This document shows, one piece after another, positions 16,595 to 26,220 of a stretch of 64,000 bases of DNA. The DNA lies in NCBI RefSeq assembly GCF_038039215.1, contig NZ_JBBPCL010000001.1:2728001-2792000 (forward strand), given 5' to 3'. The position numbers and the translations under genes are program-made. The notes under the pieces are model-generated. The model saw only the letters and a program-made list of their open reading frames with translations. It was not told the origin of the DNA and ran no database searches. Source of the DNA: Pseudonocardia sp. T1-2H. Lineage in GTDB: Bacteria; Actinomycetota; Actinomycetes; Mycobacteriales; Pseudonocardiaceae. Within the stretch, counting starts at the first letter, position 1; each line of letters opens with the position of its first letter.

Positions 16595-17754
16595 CACGAC
16601 CTCCTCGTCGAGTGGTGATCCCTCGAGGACCTGCCCCGAAGGCCCCTTCCCCTGCCGAACGCGGGGACCAGCCTCTTCGCGATGCCCACCGCGCCGGACG
16701 GCGCGAGGAGCATCACCAGCACGAGCACCGCGCCGTAGACGAGCGGGGCCAGCTGGGCCGCCTGGACGTCGTCCAGACCGATCGAGGTGCCGACGTCGGT
16801 GATCGCGGGCGGCAGGAACACCAGCAGCGCGCTGCCGAGCAGCGCGCCGGTCAGGCTGCCGAGCCCGCCGACGACGACCGCGGTGAGCAGCCCGATCGAC
16901 AGCACGATGGTGAAGCCGCTGGGCGCCGCGAGCCGCACGACGACGCCCAGCACCGCCCCGGCCAGGCCGGCGCACGCGGCGCTCACGGTGAACGCCAGCA
17001 CGCGGACCCGGCCGAGCCTGATCCCGGCGAGCTCGGCGGCGACCTCGTCGTCCCGCACCGCCCGCCAGACCCGCCCGACCCGGCTCGAGCACAGGTTGGC
17101 GAGCAGCAGCAGGACCAGCAGCGCGGTCACCCAGCCGACGTAGGCGAGGAACTTGACCCCGGAGGTCTCGTTGGCGGACAGGAAGTACACCGCGTCGGAG
17201 AACCAGGCCGGCGGCCGCGGCGCGGTGATCTGCATGCCCTGCTCGCCACCGAGGAAGTCGTGGAAGTAGATCGCGAGGCCCGGCACGGCGATGGCGAACG
17301 CGAGCGTGGCCCCGGCGAGGTAGGGCCCGTGCAGCCGGGACGCGGCGGCCCCGACGACGACGCCCACCAGGGCGGTGACCACGGCCGCGATCACCATCAC
17401 GACGACGAGCGGGAGCCCGTCGGGCGTCAGCAGCAGCCCGGTCGTGTAGGCGCCGACGGCCATCAGGGCTCCGTGGCCCAGCGAGATCTGCCCGTTGAGC
17501 CCGGTCAGTACGGTCAGCCCGGCGGCCGCGATCGCGTAGTAGGACATCGTCGCGAACTGGGAGTTCGCGAACGGCGGCGTCGCCTCGAGCACCAGCACGA
17601 GCACGACGAGCCCGACGAGGGCGAGCAGTGCGTGCCGGCCGAACACGGACTTCGGCAGCCACCGGCGCAACCGCCCGAAGCGGCCCGGCCCGGCGGCGTC
17701 CTCGACGGTCCCGGCGGCGTCGGAGCGGGCGGGGGAGTTCGCGGGGGCGGTCAT
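16594..17754 (-). CDS. Branched-chain amino acid ABC transporter permease (LivM-like)
   Basis: A 386-residue inner-membrane permease, BPD_transp_2 family. Signature elements: AAAGLTVLTGLNGQISLGHGALMAVGAY (GxxSLGxxxFxxxGAY type), RLHGPYLAGATLAFAIAVP, and WRAVRDDEVAAELAGIRLGRVRVLAF. About nine TM helices plus a short basic tail. ATG at 17754 overlaps the LivH stop and its own TGA overlaps the receptor start, so all three are coupled. Partner of LivH in the translocation pore. Confidence 0.92.
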   Translation of the reverse strand: MTAPANSPARSDAAGTVEDAAGPGRFGRLRRWLPKSVFGRHALLALVGLVVLVLVLEATPPFANSQFATMSYYAIAAAGLTVLTGLNGQISLGHGALMAVGAYTTGLLLTPDGLPLVVVMVIAAVVTALVGVVVGAAASRLHGPYLAGATLAFAIAVPGLAIYFHDFLGGEQGMQITAPRPPAWFSDAVYFLSANETSGVKFLAYVGWVTALLVLLLLANLCSSRVGRVWRAVRDDEVAAELAGIRLGRVRVLAFTVSAACAGLAGAVLGVVVRLAAPSGFTIVLSIGLLTAVVVGGLGSLTGALLGSALLVFLPPAITDVGTSIGLDDVQAAQLAPLVYGAVLVLVMLLAPSGAVGIAKRLVPAFGRGRGLRGRSSRDHHSTRRS

Positions 17755-18629
17755 CAGACCCGCCTCGCCGCGGCCCGGGCGAAGAGCCCCTGCGGCCGCA
17801 CCAGCAGCACCGCGACCAGCGCGGCGAGGGCGGCGAGCGGCACCAGCTCGCTGCCGAGGTACCCGGTCACGTAGCTGAGCCCGAGCCCGATCGCGAGCCC
17901 GCCGACCACGGCGCCGCCGGGGGAGTCCAGCCCGCCCAGCACCGCGGCGACGAACCCGTAGACGATCACCGTGTCCATGTAGGCGGGGTAGACGAGGCTC
18001 CCGCCCGCGATCAGCAGCCCGGCGAGCGAGCCGACGAGCGCGGCCAGCGCCCAGCCGAGGGTGAGCATCCGGCCGACCGGCACGCCGAGCAGCCGCGAGA
18101 CCTCCGGGCTGAACGCCGTCGCCCGCATCCGCAGGCCCACGTCCGTGAACCGGAACAGCGCCACCAGCCCGGCCAGCACCACGCCCACCGAGACCAGGAT
18201 GAACACCGTGAACGGGGTGAACGCGACGGTCGCCGAGCCGATGGTGAAGCCCTGGAGGCCGACGGGGGCGGGGAAGGACTTGAACGTGGCGCCGAACAGG
18301 ATCGACGCCACCGCCTGGAACGCGACGAACAGGCCGAGGGTGACGATGACCGCCGCCATCTCGTTCCCCGCGACGCGCCGGACGACCAGGCGCTCGACGC
18401 CGGCGCCCAGGACCAGGCCGCCCGCGAGCGCGACGAGCAGTGCGACCCAGTACGGCGCGCCCCGCTCGATGACGACCAGCGCGAGGTAGGTGGTGAACAT
18501 CGCCATCGCGCCCTGGGCGAAGTTGACCACCCGGGTCGACCGCCAGATCAGCACCAGGGCCAGCGCGAAGGCGGCGTAGATCGCCCCCTGCCCGATGCCG
18601 GTCAGCGTGGTGTTGACGAACTGCTGCAT
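17754..18629 (-). CDS. Branched-chain amino acid ABC transporter permease (LivH-like)
   Basis: A 291-residue permease with the LivH start LTGIGQGAIYAAFALALVLIWRSTRVVNFAQGAMAMF (GxxYALxAlGLxLxxxxxxxxNFAxGxxxM) and about eight TM helices; RMRATAFSPEVSRLLGVPV is the cytoplasmic coupling loop. ATG at 18629 follows GGAAGGAG. Sits between LivF and LivM. Confidence 0.93.
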   Translation of the reverse strand: MQQFVNTTLTGIGQGAIYAAFALALVLIWRSTRVVNFAQGAMAMFTTYLALVVIERGAPYWVALLVALAGGLVLGAGVERLVVRRVAGNEMAAVIVTLGLFVAFQAVASILFGATFKSFPAPVGLQGFTIGSATVAFTPFTVFILVSVGVVLAGLVALFRFTDVGLRMRATAFSPEVSRLLGVPVGRMLTLGWALAALVGSLAGLLIAGGSLVYPAYMDTVIVYGFVAAVLGGLDSPGGAVVGGLAIGLGLSYVTGYLGSELVPLAALAALVAVLLVRPQGLFARAAARRV

Positions 18630-18654
18630 GAGGCTCCTTCCCCACGAGGGAGGG

Positions 18655-19419
18655 TCAGAATCCGAGGTAGGCGTGCCGCAGGGCGTCGTCCGCGGCGAGC
18701 TCCGCGGCCGGTGCGGTGGCGACGACCCGGCCCAGCCCGAGGACGATCCCGACGTCGGCGATGGACAGGGCGCTGCGCGCGTTCTGCTCGACGAGCAGGA
18801 TCGCCAGCTCGGTCTCCCGCACCAGGTCCCGGAGCATCCCGAAGATCTGCGAGACGATCCGCGGCGCGAGGCCCAGCGACGGCTCGTCGAGCAGCAGCAC
18901 GTCCGGCCCGGAGACCAGCGCCCGGCCGATGACCAGCATCTGCCGCTCGCCGCCGGAGAGGGTGTGGGCGTCGCGGCGGCGGCGCTCGGCCAGGGCCGGG
19001 AACATCGTGTAGACGTCCTCGACGGTGCGCTCGGTCCGCTTGCGGGACCTCCCGAGCAGCGCGCCGAGCCGGAGGTTCTCCTCCACCGTCAGCTCGGTGA
19101 TCACACCGCGGCCCTCGGGGACGTGGGCCACCCCGGCCCGCGCGATCTTCTCCGCCGCTGCGGCGGTCAGGTCCGTGCCGTCGACGTGCACGGTTCCGGC
19201 GGTGGGCCGGACCAGCCCGGAGATCGTCCGGAGCAGGGTGGTCTTGCCGGCGCCGTTGGCGCCGAGCACCGCGGTGATGTGCCCGCGCTCGGCGGTGACG
19301 TCGACGCCGTCGAGGGCGCGGACCGGCCCGTAGCCGGCGGTGAGCCCGCGCACGGCGAGGGCCGCCCTCGGGAAGGTCGCGGTGAGGCCCTCGGCCCCGG
19401 TGTCCGCCGAGGTGCTCAC
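18655..19419 (-). CDS. Branched-chain amino acid ABC transporter ATP-binding protein (LivF-like)
   Basis: A 254-residue ATPase: Walker A LGANGAGKTT, VPEGRGVITELTVEENL (LivF-specific EGRxxF/I-type), signature LSGGERQMLVIGRAL, Walker B VLLLDEPSLGLAP, H-loop LLVEQN. A 20-residue N-terminal extension precedes the fold. GTG at 19419 overlaps the LivG stop (GTGA). Confidence 0.93.
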   Translation of the reverse strand: MSTSADTGAEGLTATFPRAALAVRGLTAGYGPVRALDGVDVTAERGHITAVLGANGAGKTTLLRTISGLVRPTAGTVHVDGTDLTAAAAEKIARAGVAHVPEGRGVITELTVEENLRLGALLGRSRKRTERTVEDVYTMFPALAERRRRDAHTLSGGERQMLVIGRALVSGPDVLLLDEPSLGLAPRIVSQIFGMLRDLVRETELAILLVEQNARSALSIADVGIVLGLGRVVATAPAAELAADDALRHAYLGF

Positions 19420-20234
19420 CGGACCGCCTCCTCGCCGAGGTAGGCGTCGACGACCGCGGGGTCGTCGCGCACCTCGTCCGGCGGCCCGTCCGCGACGACC
19501 TTGCCGAAGTCCAGCACGGTGATCCGGTCGCAGACGCTCATCACCAGGTCCATGTGGTGCTCGACCAGCACGACCGCCGTCCGCGCGGTCAGCGTGCGGA
19601 TCAGTGCGCCGAGTTCGGCCATCTCGTCCTCGCCCAGGCCGCTCGCGGGCTCGTCGAGCAGCAGCATCTCCGGTTCGGCCACCAGCGCGCGGGCGAGCGC
19701 GACCCGCTTCTGCACGGGGTAGGGAAGGCTTCCGGGCAGCCGATCGGCGTAGTGCGCGGCGCCCAGCTCGTCCAGGGCCCCCAGGGCCCGGTCCCGCAGG
19801 GCGCGCTCGTCGCGACCCGAGCGGCGCAGGGCGAGCAGGGCGGAGCCGAAGCCCGCCCGGCGGTGCCGGTCCGCCCCGATCATCACGTTCTCGGTGACCG
19901 TCAGGCCGCGGAAGAGACCGACGCCCTGCAGGGTCCGGGAGATTCTCATCCCGGCGAGCTTGTGCGGGCGCAGGTCCCGGACCGGCTCGCCGTGCCAGGA
20001 CAGGGTGCCGGCGTCCGGCCGCACGAAGCCGCAGCACACGTTGAACAACGTCGTCTTGCCGGCGCCGTTCGGGCCGATCACGCCGTGCACCGACCCCGCC
20101 GCGACGGCGAGCGAGACGTCGTCGAGGGCGACGAGCCCGCCGAAGCGGACCACCACGCCGTCGACGGCGAACAGGGGCGCGGCCGTGCGGACGGCGTCCG
20201 GCGGGGGAACGGGATCGGGCCTGGGCTCGGTCAC
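19416..20234 (-). CDS. Branched-chain amino acid ABC transporter ATP-binding protein (LivG-like)
   Basis: A 272-residue ATPase, first gene of the operon. Walker A IGPNGAGKTT, RISRTLQGVGLFRGLTVTENVMIG (LivG-type), Walker B MLLLDEPASGLGEDE, H-loop VVLVEHHMDLVM. The ABC signature reads LPYPVQKRVALARAL, where the usual glycine of LS(G/Y)GQ/LPYG is proline; that is unusual and worth noting. GTG at 20234 lies 10 bases after GGAGG. Confidence 0.9.
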   Translation of the reverse strand: MTEPRPDPVPPPDAVRTAAPLFAVDGVVVRFGGLVALDDVSLAVAAGSVHGVIGPNGAGKTTLFNVCCGFVRPDAGTLSWHGEPVRDLRPHKLAGMRISRTLQGVGLFRGLTVTENVMIGADRHRRAGFGSALLALRRSGRDERALRDRALGALDELGAAHYADRLPGSLPYPVQKRVALARALVAEPEMLLLDEPASGLGEDEMAELGALIRTLTARTAVVLVEHHMDLVMSVCDRITVLDFGKVVADGPPDEVRDDPAVVDAYLGEEAVR

Positions 20235-20432
20235 GGGGCGCGGCCTCCGGGCGTCGTCGGCGGTGACGAGGGGTGACGAGACCGGGTGAGCGGCATCACC
20301 CGGACGGGGTCCAGATTGGGCGCTGGGACCAGACACCGCCATGGGCGCAGCGCACAGCATCGCCGGCCCATCACTGGGCGGAACGCCCGAACGGGTGGAC
20401 GACGAGGGCCGTCCTGCTGCACAGTTCCCGTC
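20235..20432. promoter_or_regulatory. Divergent intergenic region livG / PucR regulator
   Basis: About 200 bp separating the Liv operon from the PucR-type regulator. It presumably contains both promoters. GGGTGACGAG-type direct repeats (GGTGACGAGGGGTGACGAG at 20261-20279) are visible close to the liv start and may be a protein site. Confidence 0.4.
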
Positions 20433-21710
20433 GTGCTGTCCACCGGCGGGGAGCGGGCGTCCGAGGCTGTGCCGACGCCTCCCGGACACCGTCGTGTGCG
20501 CGGCGCACGACACGACCCCGTGGTCGACGACGCGCTCCGCGTGCTCGGCGCCGTCCTCCTCGACGAGATCGACCTGCTCGCGGACCGGCTGACCCTGCAG
20601 ATCCTGCAGCACGAGTCCTGCTACGGCGAGCTGGGCCTGATCGACGAGCTGCGCGACGCCTCGCTGCGCAACCTCCACCGCGGCGTGCAGGTGCTGGCCG
20701 GCACGGTCCCGGACGGCGTCGACCCGGTCGACAGCACGCGGGAGACCGGCCGGACCCGGGCCCGGCAGGGCGTCCCGCTCGAGGCGGTGCTGCACGGCTA
20801 CCGGCTCGGCGGGCGACTGATCTGGGAGGCCCTGCTGACGGCCTCACGGCAGCGGTTCGACGGCGCCTACGACGCCGCCCTGCTGGACGCCGCCGGCTAC
20901 ATCTGGCGGACCAACGACGGCAGCTCGGCGGTGCTCGTCGACGCCTACCGGCAGGAGGAGTCGCGGATGCGTGGCCACGACCTCAGCCGCCGGCGGGCCG
21001 TCCTGGACGGGTTGCTGGGCGGCCGCGGGCGGGACCCGGGGTTCGTCCGGGACGCGGCGGTGGTGCTCGGGCTCCCGGACACGGGGCCGCTGCTGTGCGC
21101 CGTCGGCTGCGTCGAGACCGCGGGCCACGATCCGCTGCACGACCCGCAGGAGACCCTGGCGGCCCAGGGGATCGACTCGGTGTGGGCGCTGCGGCAGGGG
21201 GAGATGGTCGGCCTGGTCGCCGCGCGGGGGCGCTCGGCCGGGGAGATCGGCGCGCTGCTGGAGCCGAGCGTCGTCGGCCGGGTCGGGTTGTCCGGCCTCG
21301 TCGAGGGGCTGGGCATGGCGGATGCCGGCTACCGGATGGCGCAGACCGCCGTCCGCACGCTCGCCACGGCGGGCCTGGCCGTCCTCGACGACCGGCTGCC
21401 GGAGGCGTTGCTGGCGGACAGCCCGGAACTGCTGCCGCGGGTGCTGGACTCCGCGCTCGGCGGCCTGCTCGGGCTGCCCGCGGCGGACCGGAAGGTGCTC
21501 CTGGACACCCTGGACGCGCTGCTGACCAGCGGCGGCTCGCCGACGCACGCCGCGCAGACGCTGTTCTGCCACCGCAACACGGTGATCTACCGGCTGCGCC
21601 GGATCGAGGCGGTCACCGGACGCCGGATCGCCGATCCGCGGGACCGGCTGCTGCTGAGCCTCGGCGTGATGGCGGCCCGCGCCCGCCCTCCCGCGTCCGG
21701 CCGGGCCTGA
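20433..21710 (+). CDS. PucR/CdaR-type transcriptional regulator
   Basis: About 425 residues from the GTG at 20433 (GTGs at 20469 and 20520 are alternatives; no ribosome site decides). N-terminal RsbRD-like helical sensor (LLADRLTLQILQHE through GVPLEAVLHGYRLGGRLIWE), a central GGDEF-like CdaR domain, and the C-terminal PucR HTH: AAQTLFCHRNTVIYRLRRIE plus AVTGRRIADPRDRLLLSLG. Such proteins activate catabolic genes in response to aromatic, purine or amine substrates. Divergent from the Liv transporter, so it may control it. Confidence 0.88.
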   Translation: MLSTGGERASEAVPTPPGHRRVRGARHDPVVDDALRVLGAVLLDEIDLLADRLTLQILQHESCYGELGLIDELRDASLRNLHRGVQVLAGTVPDGVDPVDSTRETGRTRARQGVPLEAVLHGYRLGGRLIWEALLTASRQRFDGAYDAALLDAAGYIWRTNDGSSAVLVDAYRQEESRMRGHDLSRRRAVLDGLLGGRGRDPGFVRDAAVVLGLPDTGPLLCAVGCVETAGHDPLHDPQETLAAQGIDSVWALRQGEMVGLVAARGRSAGEIGALLEPSVVGRVGLSGLVEGLGMADAGYRMAQTAVRTLATAGLAVLDDRLPEALLADSPELLPRVLDSALGGLLGLPAADRKVLLDTLDALLTSGGSPTHAAQTLFCHRNTVIYRLRRIEAVTGRRIADPRDRLLLSLGVMAARARPPASGRA

Positions 21711-21784
21711 CCCGGCACGATCCGTTCACCCGCCCGACGTCCGGGTGTCCCCGGCCGGCCATCTCGGGGCGATGGGGTGCGGGG

Positions 21785-22459
21785 ATGCGGTTGGCCGTTC
21801 TCGACATGGCGGGCACCACCGTGGCCGACGACGGGCTCGTCCTCGACGCGGTCCGGCGTGGCCTCACCGCGGTGCGCGTCCCCCTGGACGGCCCGCGGTT
21901 CCCCGCGCTGCGCCGGCAGGCCGAGGCGACGATGGACAGGGCGACGCTGACCGTCTTCGGCGATCTCCTCGACGGCGACATGCAGCTGGCGCGACGGGCG
22001 GCCGTGGCCTACGAGGCCTGCCTGGCCACGGCGGTGGCGGCCGGGCGGATCCGGGAGATCCCCGGGGCCCGGGTGGCGATCGAGACGCTGCGCGCCTCCG
22101 GGGTGGCCGTCGCGCTGGTCTGCGGGTTCGGGCCGGAGACCCGGGACGCGGTGATCGACGCGCTCGGCTGGGCCGGCCTCGTCGACGCCGTGCTCTCGCC
22201 CTGCGACGCCGGCGGGCGCGGCCTGCCGGATCCGGCGCTGGTCCTCGGCGCGGCGAGGCGCACCGAGGTGGAGCTGCCCGACGCAGTCGTCGCCGGCGAC
22301 GCGAGCGCCGGGATCCTCGCCGCCGTCCGGGCGGGGGCCGGGCTCGCGGTGGGGGTCCGCACCGGCGCGCACTCCGAGCCCGTGCTGCGCCGGGCGGGGG
22401 CGCAGGCCGTGATCGACTCGGTGGCGGACCTGCCGGCGTTGCTCGGCCTGCCCGGCTGA
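21785..22459 (+). CDS. Phosphonatase-like HAD hydrolase
   Basis: A 224-residue HAD superfamily enzyme. Motif I is VLDMAGTTVADDG: the nucleophile Asp is followed by Met-Ala-Gly-Thr-Thr, as in phosphonoacetaldehyde hydrolase, where Ala replaces the usual second Asp. An alpha-helical cap (residues about 20-95) follows, then the motif II region VALVCGFGPETRDAVI, and motif IV VVAGDASAGILAAVRAGA. It matches the phosphonatase-like hydrolase group better than true PhnX, as the cap lysine is not evident. ATG at 21785; a single gene. Confidence 0.85.
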   Translation: MRLAVLDMAGTTVADDGLVLDAVRRGLTAVRVPLDGPRFPALRRQAEATMDRATLTVFGDLLDGDMQLARRAAVAYEACLATAVAAGRIREIPGARVAIETLRASGVAVALVCGFGPETRDAVIDALGWAGLVDAVLSPCDAGGRGLPDPALVLGAARRTEVELPDAVVAGDASAGILAAVRAGAGLAVGVRTGAHSEPVLRRAGAQAVIDSVADLPALLGLPG

Positions 22460-22508
22460 GGCGGGACGTCCCGGAGCGGGTTCTGCCCGGAGCCGGCCCT
22501 CCCCGGAC

Positions 22509-23048
22509 TCAGTTCTCCTCGGCGTCCGCGGTGCCCGCGGGCGGGGCGATGCCGTAGCTGCCCCGGTAGAAGGTCAGCGGAAGCCGGGCCGGGTCCGCAC
22601 CGAGATCCGTGACCCGCCCGACGACCACCGTGTGGTCCCCGCCGTCGTACTCGTTCCAGAGGGTGCAGTCGATCCAGGCGCTCACACCGTCGAGGATCGG
22701 GGCCCCGGACGGCGCGGGCCGCCAGTTCTTGCCCGCGTACTTGTCCGTACCGGAGCGGGCGAACGCGTTGCTGATCTCCTGGTGGTCCTCGGCGAGGATG
22801 TTCACGCAGAACGAGCCGACCTCGCGGATCCGCGGCCACGTCGACGACGTGCGGGCGGGGGAGAAGCTGATCAGCGGGGGGTCGAGCGAGAGCGACGCGA
22901 AGGACTGGCAGGTGAAGCCCAGCGGGCCGTCGGGTCCCTGTGCGGTGACGACCACGACGCCGGACACGAAGTGGCCGAGGACGTCCCGCATGGTCGCCGC
23001 GGTGACCGCCTCGGGAGCGGTGCTGGTGCTCGGCATTGATCCCGTCAT
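22509..23048 (-). CDS. Flavin reductase family protein
   Basis: A 179-residue split-barrel FMN-binding protein. Motifs: RDVLGHFVSGVVVVTAQGPDGPLGFTCQSFASLSLDPP (FMN-binding start and (S/T)xxSLxPP motif), SFCVNILAEDHQEISNAFAR, and DHTVVVGRVTDL (GDHxxxxGxV). Family members supply FADH2/FMNH2 to two-component monooxygenases. ATG at 23048 or 23036 are both possible. Divergent from the aldehyde dehydrogenase. Confidence 0.9.
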   Translation of the reverse strand: MTGSMPSTSTAPEAVTAATMRDVLGHFVSGVVVVTAQGPDGPLGFTCQSFASLSLDPPLISFSPARTSSTWPRIREVGSFCVNILAEDHQEISNAFARSGTDKYAGKNWRPAPSGAPILDGVSAWIDCTLWNEYDGGDHTVVVGRVTDLGADPARLPLTFYRGSYGIAPPAGTADAEEN

Positions 23049-23189
23049 ACCCCGACAGTAGGCAGCGACGGGGACGTTGACCATCCGTCGGGCGCCGGAT
23101 CACCCTCCGTTCCGCGCAGGTCGTTGCCGCCGGATCGGCGCCCGTGGGAAGGTCGAGGAGCACACGACGTGGTGGAGGTGCCCTGCCCG

Positions 23190-24665
23190 ATGGCCGATCT
23201 CGAGCGGTTCTCGATGCTGATCGGCGGCAAGCCCGTCGACGCCCTGTCCGGCCGGACCTTCGAGTCCCAGAACCCCTACACCGGCCGGCCGTGGGCGCTG
23301 GTCCCGGACGGAGGCCCCGAGGACGTCGACGCCGCCGTGTCCGCGGCCCGCACCGCCCTGAACGGCGAGTGGGGTGCCACCACCGGTTTCGCCCGGGCCG
23401 CGCTGCTGCGGCGTCTCGGGGAACTGGTGGGGGAGAACGCCGAACGCCTCGCCCGGCTCGAGGTCGCCGACTCCGGGAAGCTCTACCGCGAGATGATCGG
23501 CCAGCTGACCGGGCTCGGCGGCTGGTACGCCTACTACGCGGGGCTCGCGGACAAGATCGAGGGCCGGCAGATCCCCTCGCCGAACCCGAACTACCTCGTC
23601 TACACCCGGCACGAGCCGGTCGGGGTCGTCGCCGCGATCACGCCCTGGAACTCGCCGCTGCTGCTCATGACCTGGAAGCTCGCGCCCGCGCTGGCCGCCG
23701 GCTGCACGATCGTGATCAAGCCCTCGGAGCACTCGCCGGTGTCCACGCTGGCCTTCGCGGAGCTGATCGAACAGGCGGGGTTCCCGCCGGGCGTCGTGAA
23801 CGTCGTGTCCGGGCAGAGCCGGGAGGTGGGGGCCGCGCTGGCCGGGCACCCGGGCGTGGACAAGGTCGCCTTCACCGGCTCGACGGCCACCGGTCGGGCG
23901 GTGGCGCACGCCGCCGCGGAGAACCTGAACAAGGTCACCCTGGAGCTCGGCGGGAAGTCCCCGCAGGTCGTGTTCCCGGACGCGGACCTGAAGGCCGCGG
24001 CGAACGGGCTGGTCGCGGGCGTCTTCGCGGCGACCGGGCAGACCTGCATGGCCGGCAGCCGGCTGATCGTGCACGAGGACGTGCACGACGAGCTGGTCCG
24101 GCTCGTCGCGGAGCGCGCGTCGCAGATCCGGCTCGGGGACCCGAACGACCCGGAGACCGAGATGGGTCCGGTGGCGAACGGCCCGCAGTACGAGAAGGTC
24201 CTCGGTTACCTGCGCACCGCGCGGGACGAGGGCGCCACCGTCGCCTACGGCGGCGGCGCGGACGAGGGCCTGGGCGGCTACTTCGTGCAGCCGACGGTGC
24301 TCACGGGCGTCGGACCGGAGTCGACGATCGTCCGCGAGGAGGTCTTCGGACCGGTGCTCTCGGCGTACACGTTCCGTACCGAGGAGGAGGCGGTCGAGCT
24401 GGCCAACGACACGCCGTACGGCCTCGCCTCCGCGGTGTGGACGAAGGACGTGCACCGCGGCCACCGGGTCGCCGCGAAGATCCGGGCGGGCACGGTGTGG
24501 ATCAACGCCTACCGCGTGGTGGCGCCGAGCGTGCCCTTCGGCGGCGTCGGGCTCAGCGGCCTGGGCCGGGAGAACGGCGCGGGTGCGGTCTCGGAGTACA
24601 CCGAGGAGAAGGCGGTGTGGGTGGAGCTCAGCGGCCAGACGCGGGATCCGTTCACCCTGGGGTGA
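23190..24665 (+). CDS. Aldehyde dehydrogenase family protein
   Basis: A 491-residue NAD(P)-dependent aldehyde dehydrogenase. PWNSPLLLMTWKLAPALAAG binds cofactor; FTGSTATGR, VTLELGGKSPQ (general base Glu) and GQTCMAGSRL (nucleophile Cys) are all intact; EEVFGPVLSAYTF and the end PFGGVGLSGLGRENG are typical. ATG at 23190 follows GTGGAGGTG. Closest in style to betaine-aldehyde or hydroxymuconic-semialdehyde dehydrogenases; substrate open. Confidence 0.93.
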   Translation: MADLERFSMLIGGKPVDALSGRTFESQNPYTGRPWALVPDGGPEDVDAAVSAARTALNGEWGATTGFARAALLRRLGELVGENAERLARLEVADSGKLYREMIGQLTGLGGWYAYYAGLADKIEGRQIPSPNPNYLVYTRHEPVGVVAAITPWNSPLLLMTWKLAPALAAGCTIVIKPSEHSPVSTLAFAELIEQAGFPPGVVNVVSGQSREVGAALAGHPGVDKVAFTGSTATGRAVAHAAAENLNKVTLELGGKSPQVVFPDADLKAAANGLVAGVFAATGQTCMAGSRLIVHEDVHDELVRLVAERASQIRLGDPNDPETEMGPVANGPQYEKVLGYLRTARDEGATVAYGGGADEGLGGYFVQPTVLTGVGPESTIVREEVFGPVLSAYTFRTEEEAVELANDTPYGLASAVWTKDVHRGHRVAAKIRAGTVWINAYRVVAPSVPFGGVGLSGLGRENGAGAVSEYTEEKAVWVELSGQTRDPFTLG

Positions 24666-24842
24666 GCCGTCCCGGCTCGACGCCGCCCGGCATGTGGATC
24701 ACCCGGACGGGCGATCCGGGGGTGTCAGCCGATCGGGGCGCCTGTCGCGGGTGTGCGGGGCCCGCCCGACCGACACACTGCTCTCGGTCGGCGCCGCCCT
24801 GTACTCGTGGGGAGCCCGGGGGCGGCGCCGGCCTGGGAACGA

Positions 24843-24876
24843 GATCCGACCCGGACGAAGGCGTCCGGGCCGGATC
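24843..24876. terminator. Bidirectional terminator hairpin
   Basis: A 15-bp stem with one mismatch: GATCCGACCCGGACG (24843-24857), AAGG loop, CGTCCGGGCCGGATC (24862-24876), followed by TT. Lies between the convergent aldehyde dehydrogenase and sigma factor genes. Confidence 0.75.
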
Positions 24877-24902
24877 TTGGTCGTGTCGGCGGTGGCCGGC
24901 TG

Positions 24903-26012
24903 TCAGCTGGCGTAGGCGCGCAGGCGGTCCGCCCGCTCACCGATCCGCAGCTTGGCCATGACCTCGCGCTCGATCTGACGGACCCGCTCGCGGGAGAGCC
25001 CGAAGCGGCGGCCGATCTGGTCCAGCGTGCGCGGCTGCCCGTCGTCCAGGCCGTAGCGCATCCGGATCACCGCCTGCTCGCGGTCCTCCAGCGTCGAGAG
25101 CACCCGGCGCAGGTCGTCGTGCAGCAGGTGCGAGATCACGGTGTTCTCGGCGTCCGCGGCCTCGGCGTCCTCGATGAAGTCCCCGAGCGGGGCCTCCTCG
25201 TCGGTGCCGACGGGCATGTCCAGGCTCACCGGGTCACGGGCGTGGTCCAGCAGGTCTGCGATCTTCTCGACGGGCAGGCCCGACTCCTCGGCCATCTCCT
25301 CGTGCGTGGCCTCGCGGCCCATCCGCTGGTGCATGTCCCGCTTGATCCGGGCCAGCTTGTTGACCTGCTCGACCAGGTGGACGGGCAGCCGGATGGTGCG
25401 GGCCTGGTCCGCCATGCCACGGGTGATGGCCTGTCGGATCCACCACGTCGCGTACGTGGAGAACTTGAAGCCCTTCGCGTAGTCGAACTTCTCGACGGCG
25501 CGGATCAGCCCCAGGTTGCCCTCCTGGATGAGGTCCAGGAGCGGCATCCCGCGGCCGGTGTAACGCTTGGCCAGGGACACGACGAGCCGGAGGTTCGCCT
25601 CCAGCAGGTGGTTGCGGGCGCGCGCACCGTCGCGGACCACGGCCCGCAGGTCACGGGCGAGCCCGACCTCGATCTCCTCGCCGGTCTGGGCGGCGGTGTC
25701 GAGCTTGTGCTTCGCGAAGACGCCCGCCTCGATCCGCCGGGCGAGGTCGACCTCCTGGGCGGCGGTGAGCAGTGCGGTCTTGCCGATGCCGTTGAGGTAC
25801 ACACGCACCAGGTCCGCGGCGGGACTCTGCGCGTCGAGGTCCTCGGCGGTGAGCTCCGGTCGGGCGGACGGCTCCACCTCGTCGGAAGAGGTACGCTGGC
25901 TCGGCAGGCTCCGCGGCGAGCCGGTGGACTTCCGGACCGGGGACTTGCGGGCAGCCATCCGCACGGTGGCGGCTTCGGCGGCCTTCGGCGACGCGGTGGT
26001 CGGCGCTGTCAT
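24903..26012 (-). CDS. sigB: RNA polymerase sigma factor SigB (group 2, RpoD-like)
   Basis: A 369-residue sigma-70 of the primary-like class. About 70 N-terminal variable residues, then region 1.2 ([19 protein letters not shown]), region 2 with [48 protein letters not shown] (-10 recognition), region 3 [20 protein letters not shown], and region 4 [20 protein letters not shown] (-35 HTH). The C-terminus [12 protein letters not shown] matches the SigB branch of actinobacteria, not SigA/HrdB. ATG at 26012 behind GGGGAGGAA. Runs as a single gene into the terminator shared with the aldehyde dehydrogenase. SigB usually serves stress and stationary phase. Confidence 0.92.
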   Translation of the reverse strand: MTAPTTASPKAAEAATVRMAARKSPVRKSTGSPRSLPSQRTSSDEVEPSARPELTAEDLDAQSPAADLVRVYLNGIGKTALLTAAQEVDLARRIEAGVFAKHKLDTAAQTGEEIEVGLARDLRAVVRDGARARNHLLEANLRLVVSLAKRYTGRGMPLLDLIQEGNLGLIRAVEKFDYAKGFKFSTYATWWIRQAITRGMADQARTIRLPVHLVEQVNKLARIKRDMHQRMGREATHEEMAEESGLPVEKIADLLDHARDPVSLDMPVGTDEEAPLGDFIEDAEAADAENTVISHLLHDDLRRVLSTLEDREQAVIRMRYGLDDGQPRTLDQIGRRFGLSRERVRQIEREVMAKLRIGERADRLRAYAS

Positions 26013-26220
26013 CTACGTTCCTCCCCATGCGACCCGGGCGGTACTGGCGACCTGGAAGCTACTGAAATGGTCGGAACCGCCGGGGTTCTACAGGGTTGAA
26101 CGCACGTCGCCGGACAAACGTTCCCGCGATGCGCATCCCCCGTCCGGGTTAACGCAGATCACCTTTTGGGCAAGATCACGGTTCGGGATCGTCCGGCGAC
26201 GCCGTCCTACCGCCTCGTCG
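26013..26220. promoter_or_regulatory. Upstream region of sigB
   Basis: 208 bp between the sigB start and the end of the PHA hydrolase gene, both leftward. It has AT-richer patches around 26090-26190 that probably contain the sigB promoter. No clear operator. Confidence 0.4.

Noticed and set aside
22460..22508. Terminator between HAD and flavin reductase genes
   Set aside because: Only short, competing GC-rich palindromes (such as CGGGACGTCCCG); no stem clear enough to call.
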